DNA from: Bacillus suaedaesalsae
GTDB lineage: Bacteria > Bacillota > Bacilli > Bacillales > SA4
Length of the DNA stretch: 64,000 nucleotides
Direction of reading: 5' to 3'
Assembly: GCF_016890225.1 (NCBI RefSeq)
Contig: NZ_JAFELM010000028.1
Coordinates: forward strand, 143,144 to 207,143
Shown here: positions 35,585-44,537 of the stretch, one piece after another
Layout of the letters: every line of letters starts with the position of its first letter
Numbering within the stretch: position 1 is the first letter of the stretch
Made by a program: the position numbers and the translations under genes
Notes under the pieces: model-generated
The model's input: the letters and a program-made list of their open reading frames with translations, nothing else
The model's database searches: none
Told to the model about the DNA's origin: nothing

Positions 35585-36199
35585 TTATTTCCTTAAGATC
35601 ATAGATTGAAAATGAAATTTACCACCTACCACGTCTTTCGGAACAACGGTAAAATACTCAATAGTAAAATACTCGCTTACGAGCTGCTTTATCCCCTCAT
35701 CTTCAAAGAAAGAGAAAAATCGTTTTGGCGTATAAAAATCATCTTCCCAAATTCCTTCAGAGTTTTCTCCACCATATACCCCCATAAAGAACAAGCCAGT
35801 TGGTTTTAATACCCTTTTAATTTCACTTAAAACGTCACTTATTTGATCCTTTGGAACATGTAGAAGGCAATTCATCGCCCACACGGAATCAAAATAATTG
35901 TCTGGAGCATCAAGATTAGCAAAATCCATTACCTTTGCATCTAGCCCTTTTTCCTTACACAATCTGACCATCTCAGGAGATAAGTCTGTACTAATCGTGG
36001 CTAAGCCATTCTCATTGAAGTACAAGCTATCTTTTCCTGGACCGGCTCCTATTTCTAATAAACTATATAACCTTTCCTTTTGAAGCATTTGTAGAAAAAC
36101 TTCACGTTCTTTTGCCTTCCACTTCGAAACTTCAAACGTATCTCTTTCTACTGCTTTATTGTTATACGAATCTGCCATATGATTAGTTAAACTGTTCAT
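35585..36199 (-). CDS. SAM-dependent methyltransferase
   Basis: A 204-residue class I methyltransferase with motif I LLEIGAGPGKDSLYF, then STDLSPEMV and the acidic loop FDSVWAMNCLLHVP. Acceptor unknown. The start lies 16 nt inside the end of the Clp_N-GNAT gene, so translation is coupled. Confidence 0.8.
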   Translation of the reverse strand: MNSLTNHMADSYNNKAVERDTFEVSKWKAKEREVFLQMLQKERLYSLLEIGAGPGKDSLYFNENGLATISTDLSPEMVRLCKEKGLDAKVMDFANLDAPDNYFDSVWAMNCLLHVPKDQISDVLSEIKRVLKPTGLFFMGVYGGENSEGIWEDDFYTPKRFFSFFEDEGIKQLVSEYFTIEYFTVVPKDVVGGKFHFQSMILRK

Positions 36200-37061
36200 C
36201 TGTATACCCCTTTCTTATTGAAACAGGAATTAATTTTGCATCGCAATTTTTCTCATAAAATTCAATTGGTCCTGCTTGTCCAATGACTGCGTACTCATAT
36301 CCAAGTAATTTCATGTTATGTAATGATTGATGTAACAGCATTCTCCCGATTCCATTACTTCGGCCATTTCTTGAAGTTCCCATTGGGCCAAACAAACCTT
36401 TCTTATTCCTAACAACATCATAACAAGAAAAGCCGATAATTCCTCCATTCAACTTTGCAATTATAATAGGTATCTCCGTTTCATATTTAAATCCATTGTT
36501 TACAGCCCCAATCCATCTTGTTCCGAACTCAGATAACACAAACTGACATAGAGAATCATAATCTTCTTTCTTCACTCTTCGAATCTCTACTTTGCTATCT
36601 TGAACATCATTTTGATTAAAATCAGAAAGTCTGACTGTTAAATCTCGAGGAACGGAGGTAAGAGATAAGATATCCTCTTTCATCTCTTCTGTAATAAAAG
36701 GAATGTTATAATGCTGCATAAGAGTTGCAAGTAAGTGTCCTTCATTGATATATATTTGATTGTAGCGGAACATTTCTTCCTGGGCTTTCTTGAAAATTTC
36801 TAGTGTATCCGTAGAAAACTTTGCCCCATTTATTAAGTATGATTCTTTCTCCTTTCCATCGTTTTTAGCACCTAAAATATTTGAAGTGAAATTACTGCCT
36901 AGCACTCTAGTTAAATATAAATAAAGTTCTCCGCATACCCCTGTACCCTCTATGGTTGCTCCTATAAATAAATGCACAGGCTCTACCGGGTTAGGATATG
37001 ATATTTTATCTGACAACGTTATAATTCTTTCCATTCTAGGTGAGAACCTAAATTGACACAA
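36183..37061 (-). CDS. Clp_N-like domain fused to GNAT acetyltransferase
   Basis: About 292 residues from the TTG at 37061 (AGGGGG 7 nt upstream). Residues about 1-125 resemble two ClpC/ClpA-type N-terminal repeats: FSPRMERIITLSDKI with EPVHLFIGATIEGTG, then FKKAQEEMFRYNQIYINEGH followed by LLATLM. Residues about 150-292 are a GNAT fold with GTSRNGRSNGIGRMLL as the acetyl-CoA loop. Clp_N modules bind substrates or adaptors; the fusion suggests targeted acetylation. Function unproven. Confidence 0.75.
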   Translation of the reverse strand: MCQFRFSPRMERIITLSDKISYPNPVEPVHLFIGATIEGTGVCGELYLYLTRVLGSNFTSNILGAKNDGKEKESYLINGAKFSTDTLEIFKKAQEEMFRYNQIYINEGHLLATLMQHYNIPFITEEMKEDILSLTSVPRDLTVRLSDFNQNDVQDSKVEIRRVKKEDYDSLCQFVLSEFGTRWIGAVNNGFKYETEIPIIIAKLNGGIIGFSCYDVVRNKKGLFGPMGTSRNGRSNGIGRMLLHQSLHNMKLLGYEYAVIGQAGPIEFYEKNCDAKLIPVSIRKGYTDEQFN

Positions 37062-37128
37062 CTCATTTCCCCCTTTCAAAACCACCTAATATTCAACTAC
37101 CTTCACTACTAAAGCAGACCTTTTCCTT

Positions 37129-37551
37129 TTATTCGCCTAAGATTAGTTCTCTTAGCTTCTTTGTGTTTTTCACAGAAGTTTTATACGTTCCTCCGTCTTC
37201 AACCAAATATGATAATATTGTGTCTTCACCTTCATTACCAAGCCAAATATGGATCGCATGTTTCGGAAATTGATCTCCATATGAAACAACTACGTCATAA
37301 TCAGGTTCTTTCATTGGAATATCATTTTCGTTCATCACCGCAAATGTAATAACTTTTTTCATAACGTTGATTGATTCATTATCATCAAGAACAAGAAATA
37401 TCTCTTCATTAACACTTCCCATACCTTTTGATTTAGAGATTTCAATCTTCTCTATTTTTTCATCCAACAATGACATCGTATCAGTTTGATTGGTACAACC
37501 TGCGACAATCAAACTGCCTAAAAATACTAGAAAAACAACACATACTCTCAT
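37129..37551 (-). CDS. Lipoprotein with YhfM-like domain
   Basis: A 140-residue protein with lipobox SLIVAGC near residue 18 and a YhfM-like exported domain (IFLVLDDNESINVMKKVITF), similar in plan to the product at 33319. Function unknown. Confidence 0.65.
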   Translation of the reverse strand: MRVCVVFLVFLGSLIVAGCTNQTDTMSLLDEKIEKIEISKSKGMGSVNEEIFLVLDDNESINVMKKVITFAVMNENDIPMKEPDYDVVVSYGDQFPKHAIHIWLGNEGEDTILSYLVEDGGTYKTSVKNTKKLRELILGE

Positions 37552-37595
37552 TACCTTACTCCTACTTTCACTTCATTTATTATTATTTAATACAA

Positions 37596-37630
37596 CAAAA
37601 AAGCTCTACTTCCTGCTTTCAAGTAGAGCA
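37596..37630 (-). terminator. Terminator after the zinc-ribbon gene
   Basis: GCTCTACTT...AAGTAGAGC with six T on the minus strand. Confidence 0.8.
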
Positions 37631-37666
37631 ATGTCCAAAAAGTTATTTTCATTTAAGATTCAACCT

Positions 37667-37870
37667 TTAACCGAAAAATAAATCTAGTATGTTAGAAGAT
37701 GTAGAAGATTGTTTATTATAGAACTCTGAATAACCACAATTCTTGCAGTACACGACGATAAATTGGTTATGCTGGATATCAAACATTTTTGATAAGCCCG
37801 TACCTGTCATGGCTACCTCTTTTTTCGCAGCATCTTGACTGCCACATTTTATACAGCCTTTTCCCGACAT
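37667..37870 (-). CDS. Zinc-ribbon protein
   Basis: A 67-residue protein with two Cys pairs, C-I-K-C near residue 6 and C-K-N-C near residue 43, forming a zinc ribbon. Between them lies the hydrophobic strand NQFIVVY. Resembles the small nucleic-acid-binding zinc-ribbon family (PF09855-like). Role unknown. Confidence 0.7.
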   Translation of the reverse strand: MSGKGCIKCGSQDAAKKEVAMTGTGLSKMFDIQHNQFIVVYCKNCGYSEFYNKQSSTSSNILDLFFG

Positions 37871-37970
37871 AATAGTTCCCTCCCCAATTACTTTTCTTAC
37901 TGTCGTATACGTGCTTCATTCATAATTGGTTGCATTTTTCCCCAAAAAAATTTCTATAATACGGAGCATT

Positions 37971-38462
37971 CTATTCAATCACTGCCAAATCAGTATCTGG
38001 CGGTTCAAATCCTAACTGTCTCGCCATCGTTACAATTTGTCCTTTATGGTGAAACTCATGTGTCTCAGCATGTGTGATAAGCCATAACGGTGTTGTCTTC
38101 CACGGTTCCGCTTGCCATTTAACGTTACCTGAAATGTTCATCGTCCATTCACTTGAATATTTTTCAATAAAAGTCTGTACAATGAGGTCTACCTTGTCAA
38201 AACGTTCTCTTACCCAGTTCACATCAGCATTTTCTATTTCTTCCTTTGTGGCAAAAGAAAGCCCCTCTACTCTCAATCCAAAAGTTCCTAGCCAGTATTG
38301 ATAGCAATCAGCAACATGAATATGAGTATTGATAATACATCCAAAACCAAAATTGGGCACAACTTCATGTAACACATGTTTCGGTAGTTGTTCTAAAAAC
38401 GAAAGTAATACATTTCTTGTATTTTTTATATAATCATATTGAACTTTTATACTATCACTCAT
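37971..38462 (-). CDS. DinB-family protein
   Basis: A 163-residue four-helix protein of the DinB/YfiT superfamily. The expected three metal-binding His are visible: near residue 49 (HIHVAD) and in ETHEFHHKGQ near 135-139. Members are metal-dependent thiol or detoxifying enzymes; the reaction is unknown. Confidence 0.75.
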   Translation of the reverse strand: MSDSIKVQYDYIKNTRNVLLSFLEQLPKHVLHEVVPNFGFGCIINTHIHVADCYQYWLGTFGLRVEGLSFATKEEIENADVNWVRERFDKVDLIVQTFIEKYSSEWTMNISGNVKWQAEPWKTTPLWLITHAETHEFHHKGQIVTMARQLGFEPPDTDLAVIE

Positions 38463-38530
38463 TTTGATTCTCCTTTATTCTGAGATATGTATCGTGGTAA
38501 ATTGGGTAATTCCCCTCAATAATGAGTTAT

Positions 38531-39160
38531 CTACAATTCAATGAATGGTGCCTTTAATAACCCACGGTTCACTGCTTCCCATAGATAAAGTGATGCCACC
38601 GAGTTAAATGGATTCCATTTCTCAAAATAATAAGAAAAGTCTACTTCTTCCTCATTATACAACCATTTAATTGCGTTTTTAATACTCACATCTTGAGGTG
38701 ACAAAGTATTCAAACGACCTAATGAAAAAATGAGAATCATCTCTGCCGTCCATTTTCCTACACCTTTAATTTTCGTAAGTGTTTGTATCACCTCTTCATC
38801 ATCAAGTAAATGAATCGTTGAAAAATTGATTTCACCCGATAAATGCTTCTCTGTTAAATCCCGTAAGTAGGTAATCTTTGAACGAGATAAACCTGCCCCT
38901 CGTAATACATCATCTTCGATTCCACTTAATTTGTTTGGATCAAGATTTCCCCATACACCTTCTACCCTTGTAAAAATGGTCTGCGCCGCTTTTAATGATA
39001 GCTGTTGTCCTACAATTTGCTTTACGAGCGAATTAAAATAGTTTGTCTCAAGTATAAGTTCAATAGTTCCAATATGTCTCACAAGCTTTAATAGATGGGA
39101 ATCATTCTCTGTTAAAATTTTAACTTCATCACTTTCTAACGAAAATTTTAACGTGTCCAT
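38531..39160 (-). CDS. DNA-3-methyladenine glycosylase II-like protein
   Basis: A 209-residue HhH-GPD glycosylase from the ATG at 39160 (AAGGAG upstream). The helix-hairpin-helix is IKGVGKWTAEMI, followed by the catalytic Asp in SPQDVSI. Members of the AlkA group excise alkylated purines. Shorter than E. coli AlkA (no N-terminal TBP-like domain). Close to the DinB-type gene on the same strand. Confidence 0.8.
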   Translation of the reverse strand: MDTLKFSLESDEVKILTENDSHLLKLVRHIGTIELILETNYFNSLVKQIVGQQLSLKAAQTIFTRVEGVWGNLDPNKLSGIEDDVLRGAGLSRSKITYLRDLTEKHLSGEINFSTIHLLDDEEVIQTLTKIKGVGKWTAEMILIFSLGRLNTLSPQDVSIKNAIKWLYNEEEVDFSYYFEKWNPFNSVASLYLWEAVNRGLLKAPFIEL

Positions 39161-39187
39161 TTCATTCTCCTTAATCAATAGAAAATA

Positions 39188-39218
39188 CAAAAGAAGTAGA
39201 ATATATATCTACTTCTTT
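39188..39218 (-). terminator. Terminator after paaI
   Basis: AAGAAGTAGA...TCTACTTCTT with a T-run on the minus strand. Confidence 0.8.
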
Positions 39219-39621
39219 ATGCAAACTGCTCCTTCTTACGATATACCATTCCTTCAAGGGATGCTAGTAGATCTCCATCTTGGTTCATTACGACCATTCG
39301 ATATAATCCAAGTTTCGGATTTTTTGTAATTTCTGTTGCAGTTGCTGTAAGCTTATCTCCAAGCTTTCCCGCTGTCATATAGTTGACGTTAACGTTTATA
39401 CCCACCGCTGTTTGACCGTAAGAATTACTCGCAATTGCAAATGCTACGTCAGCTAATGAAAAAATCACACCACCATTTGCTGCACCGTGAAAGTTAAGCA
39501 TGGAGTCCTGAACGGTCATTGTGACCTCTGCAAATCCTTCATTCAAATCTACTACTTCAATACCTAGAAACTTTGCATAAGGGTCAGCCTGTACTCTATC
39601 TAAAATATTCTGTTTTAACAT
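39217..39621 (-). CDS. paaI: PaaI-like hotdog thioesterase
   Basis: About 134 residues from the ATG at 39621 (AAAGGG upstream). The hotdog signature is HGAANGGVIFSLADVAFAIA, with GVIFSLAD on the catalytic helix. PaaI hydrolyses aromatic acyl-CoAs, protecting the CoA pool when phenylacetate is activated. It ends the paaK-liv gene cluster, but a terminator-like hairpin (39644-39674) separates it from livK. The symbol reflects family and context. Confidence 0.75.
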   Translation of the reverse strand: MLKQNILDRVQADPYAKFLGIEVVDLNEGFAEVTMTVQDSMLNFHGAANGGVIFSLADVAFAIASNSYGQTAVGINVNVNYMTAGKLGDKLTATATEITKNPKLGLYRMVVMNQDGDLLASLEGMVYRKKEQFA

Positions 39622-39643
39622 AGAATCATCCCTTTCTATCAAA

Positions 39644-39676
39644 AGGGCATTTATCCAAAAAGAATAAATGCCCTAA
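39644..39676 (-). terminator. Terminator or attenuator between livK and paaI
   Basis: AGGGCATTTAT...ATAAATGCCCT with TTTTG following on the minus strand. Confidence 0.75.
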
Positions 39677-39680
39677 ACCA

Positions 39681-40850
39681 TTATTTTTTGAACGTCCATT
39701 TTCCGTTTTTCACTTCAGCAAGTACCATACTGTCTGCTTTCAAACCATTATGATCATTTGCACTAAATGTAAAAGTCCCTGTTGCCCCTACATAATCTTT
39801 TACATCATTTTCTAAATAATCTCGTATTGATTCACGGTCCGTTGCTCCAGCCTTTAATGCTTCTACAATTAATTGAAGGTTATCATACCCATAAGAACCA
39901 AAGTTGGTAGGCTCACCTTTGTAGGCAGCCGTATAGTCATCATAAAATTCCTTGATTACTTTATACTGTGGGTCATTCTCTGGGATTTGCGTTGGGAATA
40001 GAAGTTTTCCTGTCGGAATGACAACACCCTCAGCAGCATCACCTGCTAAATCTAAAAATGCTTGGTTAGCAATACCGTGACTTCCGATATATGGCATATC
40101 CATTCCAAGTTCTTTCATATTCTTTGCAGCAATAGCTGGACCTGGGTTAGTTCCCCAAACGATAACAGCATCAGCACCAGATTTATTTATTTTTGTTAAC
40201 TGAGTTTTCATATCTGCATCATCTGTATTATACGATTCGTTCGCAACAATTTCGATTCCATATTCACCCTTTAACGCTTCTAATTGTTCCACACCACTTG
40301 CGCCATAAGCATTTGAATCAGCCAAAATTGCCACTTTTTTCATACCTGAATCTTTCATGTACATATAGATTCGTTCAACAGCATGAGCATCGGAGTGTGG
40401 AGTTTTAAATACCCATTTTGACTCTTCAGCTGGAGATACAATTGCTACACTTGCACCAGCAGAAATGACTGGTACTTCATTATCCAACGCTATACCTTTC
40501 ATCGCTAATGCTGGACCACTAGTTGTTGTACCTAATACAGCAAGTACATTTTCGTCATTAATAAGACGATTCATTTCCTCCACAGCTTTCTCTTGTGTTG
40601 ATTCATCATCTGCTAAAATAACTTCAATTGGTATACCATTAATTCCACCGTTTTCATTAATCTGCTTAACAAGTAATTCAGTTGCATTCCATTCTGGTTC
40701 ACCTAGAGGACTTCCCGGACCTGTTTTGGAGTAAATGGCACCTATCTTATAGACTTCTGGATCACCTTCTCCTCCTGATTGCGAACTACATCCAACAATT
40801 CCGAAAACAAACAAAATCATTGTAAAAATAGATAAAAGCTTTTTACTCAA
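39681..40850 (-). CDS. livK: Branched-chain-type ABC transporter substrate-binding lipoprotein
   Basis: A 389-residue periplasmic-binding-type lipoprotein: lipobox GIVGC near residue 21, then the type I fold with YKIGAIYSKTGPGSPLG and DDESTQEKAVEEMNRLI. The TTG start at 40850 has GGGGG upstream. It serves the LivFGMH transporter; its ligand is probably not leucine, given the paaK/paaI neighbours. Confidence 0.8.
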   Translation of the reverse strand: MSKKLLSIFTMILFVFGIVGCSSQSGGEGDPEVYKIGAIYSKTGPGSPLGEPEWNATELLVKQINENGGINGIPIEVILADDESTQEKAVEEMNRLINDENVLAVLGTTTSGPALAMKGIALDNEVPVISAGASVAIVSPAEESKWVFKTPHSDAHAVERIYMYMKDSGMKKVAILADSNAYGASGVEQLEALKGEYGIEIVANESYNTDDADMKTQLTKINKSGADAVIVWGTNPGPAIAAKNMKELGMDMPYIGSHGIANQAFLDLAGDAAEGVVIPTGKLLFPTQIPENDPQYKVIKEFYDDYTAAYKGEPTNFGSYGYDNLQLIVEALKAGATDRESIRDYLENDVKDYVGATGTFTFSANDHNGLKADSMVLAEVKNGKWTFKK

Positions 40851-40885
40851 CTTACTTACCCCCTTATTTCATGCATATTCTTAAA

Positions 40886-40899
40886 CGTGTTTTCACACG
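40886..40899 (-). other. Intercistronic hairpin between livF and livK
   Basis: CGTGT-GAAA-ACACG has a GNRA-type tetraloop in a 62-nt gap and no T-run; possibly a processing or stability element that raises binding-protein mRNA over the transporter genes. Confidence 0.4.
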
Positions 40900-40912
40900 A
40901 TTAATCCAAGTA

Positions 40913-41647
40913 TTAAACGACTGTAGACCCAAGGAATGCTTCCTTTACCTCTTTGTCCTGCAACAACTCATTTGCTAATCCTTCTTTTTTGATTGTTCCA
41001 TGAGTCATTACATAAGCGCGATCAGCAATTTTTAAAGAACCCATCACGTTTTGTTCAATTAATAAGACAGTAACCCCTAAATCTCGTAAGCTTTTCACAT
41101 AATTAAGTACTTCTTTTACTAATAATGGGGCAAGACCTAATGAAGGCTCATCTAATAATAAGAGATCAGGTTTAGCCATCATGGCTCTTGCAATAGCTAG
41201 CATTTGCTGCTGACCTCCTGATAACGTTCCTCCTAGCTGTTCCTTTCTCTCTTTTAATACTGGAAATAATTCAAACACTTTTTCAATATCTTCATTAATT
41301 ACTTTTTTACCACTCTTTTTATAGTGAGAATAGGCACCTAAATTTAAATTATCGTACACTGTGAGGGTACTGAAAATTTGTCTGTGCTCTGGTACATGAA
41401 TTAACCTTTTTCCAACAATTCCCTCAGGCTCCATGGGTGTTATATTATCATTTTTATAAAAAATTTCACCCGTGGATGGTTTTATTAGTCCAGATATTGC
41501 ATGTAGTAATGTTGTTTTCCCTGCCCCATTTGCACCAAGAAGTGCTACTATTTCACCTTTTTTTACATGTAAAGATACATTATGAAGTGCTTGAATTTGA
41601 CCATAGCTATAGGAGACCCCTTTGAGTTCAAGTAAGTGTTCGTTCAT
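40913..41647 (-). CDS. livF: ABC transporter ATPase, LivF type
   Basis: A 244-residue ABC ATPase with Walker A GANGAGKTTLL, signature LSGGQQQMLAI, Walker B LLLLDEPSLGL and an H-loop in LLIEQNV. The LivF group is distinguished by the H-P-E-H-R-Q-I-F pattern (HVPEHRQIF). Overlaps livG by 4 nt. Confidence 0.85.
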   Translation of the reverse strand: MNEHLLELKGVSYSYGQIQALHNVSLHVKKGEIVALLGANGAGKTTLLHAISGLIKPSTGEIFYKNDNITPMEPEGIVGKRLIHVPEHRQIFSTLTVYDNLNLGAYSHYKKSGKKVINEDIEKVFELFPVLKERKEQLGGTLSGGQQQMLAIARAMMAKPDLLLLDEPSLGLAPLLVKEVLNYVKSLRDLGVTVLLIEQNVMGSLKIADRAYVMTHGTIKKEGLANELLQDKEVKEAFLGSTVV

Positions 41648-42426
41648 ATCGTAGCCTCCTCATTATCTGCTGTTCCGAGATAAGCTTCGATTACTTTTTC
41701 ATGATTTTGAATTTCCTTCGGTGTGCCTTCTGCAATTTTCTCACCTTGATCTAAGACAATGATTTTGTTACAAATGCTCATAACTAAGTCCATATCATGC
41801 TCTACTACGAAAACGGATACATTTTTTCCTTTTATTTTTTGAATAAGATTAGCCATTTCTAACGTTTCCCCATGATTTAGTCCAGCAGCGATTTCATCTA
41901 GTAATAGTAATTTAGGATTTGTCGCTAGTGCCCTTGCTAACTCTAGTAATCTTAATTTCCCAAGTGGCAAGGATCCAGCTATAACATCACACATGCTATC
42001 CATACCTACAAATTCGAGAGTGTTCATTGCCTCGTCATACATACGTGCTTCTTCTTTTCTCGAATGAGGTAATTTAAGAGCAGCAGATAGTATATTAGAT
42101 GACGTTTTTGTATGTAATCCAACCATAACATTTTCGATCACTGACATTCTTTTAAATACTTGTAGATTTTGAAATGTTCTTGATATCCCAAGTTCTGCGA
42201 CTTTATAGTTAGGTAATGAGTCAATCCTTTTTCCTCGAAATTCTATTTCTCCCTTTGAGGGAGGAAAAATCGATGATGCCATATTAAACATTGTACTTTT
42301 CCCCGCACCATTTGGTCCTATTAATCCGGTAATCTGGCCTTCTTCAACTGTAAAGGAAACATCTTTATTGGCTATTACCCCACCAAACTGCTTCGTTACA
42401 CTTCTCACTTCTAGTAAACTAGACAT
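41644..42426 (-). CDS. livG: ABC transporter ATPase, LivG type
   Basis: A 260-residue ABC ATPase with Walker A GPNGAGKSTMF, degenerate signature PLGKLRLLELA, Walker B LLLLDEIAAGL, and SVFVVEHDMDLVM. Overlaps livF by 4 nt and livM by 8 nt, indicating translational coupling. Confidence 0.85.
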   Translation of the reverse strand: MSSLLEVRSVTKQFGGVIANKDVSFTVEEGQITGLIGPNGAGKSTMFNMASSIFPPSKGEIEFRGKRIDSLPNYKVAELGISRTFQNLQVFKRMSVIENVMVGLHTKTSSNILSAALKLPHSRKEEARMYDEAMNTLEFVGMDSMCDVIAGSLPLGKLRLLELARALATNPKLLLLDEIAAGLNHGETLEMANLIQKIKGKNVSVFVVEHDMDLVMSICNKIIVLDQGEKIAEGTPKEIQNHEKVIEAYLGTADNEEATI

Positions 42427-43450
42427 GTTGATCCCCCTTCACTTGAGGAATTTGCTGAGACTGCTTCCTTCTAATGCGATTGATGGTCTTGACAATTATT
42501 GGGGCAAGAGCAGGAAATAACCCTTGAGGTAAGAAGATTACGACTAGCATTAAGATTAATCCATATAATACGTGTTCTGTATCACTCGTAATAAAGGAGA
42601 AATGCGAACCTAATGTATGCACGACTATATTAATGACGTTAATAAGAAGTGCTCCAAATACAGCTCCCCACACACTAGTAGAACCACCTAATACGACCAT
42701 TGTTAGAAATAGAATTGATGTATTTAGACCGAATGAAGTAGGAGAAATACTGAATGACATATGAGCAAATAGCCAACCTGCTAATCCAGCAAACATTGCA
42801 CTTAGGATAAACACTTGCATCTTATATTTCCCCGTGTCAACCCCCATTGAACTTGATGCGATTTCACTATCATGTATCGAACGCAAGGCACGACCAATTC
42901 TAGAGTGAACAATATTTAGGGCAATCACAATAACTAGAAGAGCAATAATCCAAACTAAGAAATAATAAGATAGTCCTTGTTTAAATGTGGAACCAAATAA
43001 CTCGATCTTTGGAATTCCAAAAAATCCTGAAGCTCCTTTTGTTAGCCCTTTCCCCTCTACTAAAAGAACATGAATAACTATTCCAAATGCTAGTGTAGCC
43101 ATTGCTAAATAATATCCATGAAGTCTCGCCATTGTATGACCAAGGATATAAGCAATTAATCCTGGAACTGCAATTGATACTAATAATGAAATCCATGGAT
43201 TCCAATCATATGTAGTTGTTAATATTGCGGTACTATATGCACCTACTCCGTAAAAGGCAGCCTGACCTAGTGAAATTTGACCTGCAAACCCCATTAATAA
43301 ACCAAGACCCACTGCCACAATTGTATAAATTCCAGCAAATGTAGCTTTTGTAATAAAGAATGAGGTGGAAAAAAGAAAGGGAAGAACTATAATAAATATA
43401 GAGAAGAGTAAGAATCCCTTCCAACTAAATCGTTGTACACCTTTTCTCAT
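42419..43450 (-). CDS. livM: ABC transporter permease, LivM type
   Basis: A 343-residue permease with about nine hydrophobic segments, the GLLMGFAGQISLGQAAFYGV segment that marks LivM, and MVVLGGSTSVWGAVFGALL in the C-terminal half. Pairs with LivH. 3 nt gap to livH. Confidence 0.85.
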   Translation of the reverse strand: MRKGVQRFSWKGFLLFSIFIIVLPFLFSTSFFITKATFAGIYTIVAVGLGLLMGFAGQISLGQAAFYGVGAYSTAILTTTYDWNPWISLLVSIAVPGLIAYILGHTMARLHGYYLAMATLAFGIVIHVLLVEGKGLTKGASGFFGIPKIELFGSTFKQGLSYYFLVWIIALLVIVIALNIVHSRIGRALRSIHDSEIASSSMGVDTGKYKMQVFILSAMFAGLAGWLFAHMSFSISPTSFGLNTSILFLTMVVLGGSTSVWGAVFGALLINVINIVVHTLGSHFSFITSDTEHVLYGLILMLVVIFLPQGLFPALAPIIVKTINRIRRKQSQQIPQVKGDQHV

Positions 43451-43453
43451 GTA

Positions 43454-44332
43454 TTATAGACCTCCTTTCCCTACGTTCTTTTCACCAAGTAATCCATAAG
43501 GTCTAATTAACAAAATCATTAACACAACGCCAAATGCTATTGCATCTTTTAGTCCTGAGGATAAATATCCCGCTCCCAACGACTCAATGACACCTAGTAA
43601 TAAACCTCCAAAAACTGCACCTGGTGCGCTACCTAAGCCGCCAACGATACTAGCAGAAAATCCTTTTATTCCTAACATGATTCCCATGTCATAGGAAGGA
43701 AACATGATAGGTGCAATTACGAGTCCGGCAAGAGCCCCTAAACCAGCACTTAGTGAAAAGGAAAATGCTGACATCTTTTTCGGACTTATTCCCATCAGTC
43801 TAGCCGCTAAAGGGTTCACCGAACATGCGTTAAACGCTTTTCCAATTGTTGTTTTCTCCATTAAGACGTATAACCCGGCTACGATCATGAGCATAAATAC
43901 CATTACCCATATACTTTGTGGTGTAATAGAAGCACCTAGAATTGAAACTGGTTCATCTGATGTAAACGGTTCCACCTTTACTGAGTTTTTACCCCATATC
44001 ATACTTGCGATTCCTCTCATAAAAATAGCAGCTCCGATTGTAAGTATAATTAGACTAAGCGGATCCGCACCTTGCGCCTTTCTTACAATCGTTCGCTCAA
44101 ATAACCATCCTATAATGACAACAATCACAACGGTTAATATGAATGAGAGATAGTATGATAGCCCAGCACCTACAAGAGAATACATAATCATACCACCCAG
44201 CATGACAAATTCTCCTTGTGCTAGGTTTATAACCTTAGTCACACTATAGATCGTGACAAACCCAAGTGCTACAATGGCGTAAATACTACCAATAGTCAGA
44301 CCAGATATTAAATATTGCAAAGACTCTCCCAT
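43454..44332 (-). CDS. livH: ABC transporter permease, LivH type
   Basis: A 292-residue permease, first gene of the transport operon. Signature stretch INLAQGEFVMLGGMIMYS near residue 36 and AGLGALAGLVIAPIMFPSYD later are LivH-like. Own promoter at 44410-44439, separate from paaK upstream. Confidence 0.85.
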   Translation of the reverse strand: MGESLQYLISGLTIGSIYAIVALGFVTIYSVTKVINLAQGEFVMLGGMIMYSLVGAGLSYYLSFILTVVIVVIIGWLFERTIVRKAQGADPLSLIILTIGAAIFMRGIASMIWGKNSVKVEPFTSDEPVSILGASITPQSIWVMVFMLMIVAGLYVLMEKTTIGKAFNACSVNPLAARLMGISPKKMSAFSFSLSAGLGALAGLVIAPIMFPSYDMGIMLGIKGFSASIVGGLGSAPGAVFGGLLLGVIESLGAGYLSSGLKDAIAFGVVLMILLIRPYGLLGEKNVGKGGL

Positions 44333-44355
44333 ATTTACACCCCTAATTAATTATT

Positions 44356-44380
44356 TATTTATATAACGTAAAATTAACGA
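44356..44380 (-). promoter_or_regulatory. Operator-like block shared with paaK, upstream of livH
   Basis: The sequence ATTTATATAACGTAAAATTA plus ACGA matches 45921-45944 before paaK in nearly all but a 4-base run. It lies between the promoter and livH, as expected for a repressor site. Confidence 0.6.
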
Positions 44381-44409
44381 GCAACTTTTTTTCGAACTAT
44401 CATAATCGA

Positions 44410-44439
44410 ATGATATCGTTTTCATCAGGGGTTTGTCAA
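44410..44439 (-). promoter_or_regulatory. Predicted sigma-A promoter of livH
   Basis: TTGACA (44439-44434), an 18-nt spacer and TATCAT (44415-44410) on the minus strand. The upstream AT-rich TAATTTTCAGAATATTA is nearly the same as at the paaK promoter. Confidence 0.6.
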
Positions 44440-44489
44440 TAATATTCTGAAAATTATTACAATATAGCGAATGCAGCATTAGGTTCCAC

Positions 44490-44519
44490 GAAAAAAGAAC
44501 ACTACTAAACGATAGTGCC
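44490..44519 (-). terminator. Weak terminator after paaK
   Basis: CACTA...TAGTG followed by TTCTTTTTT on the minus strand. It would insulate paaK from livH. Confidence 0.55.
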
Positions 44520-44537
44520 CTTATCTCTTTATGAAAC

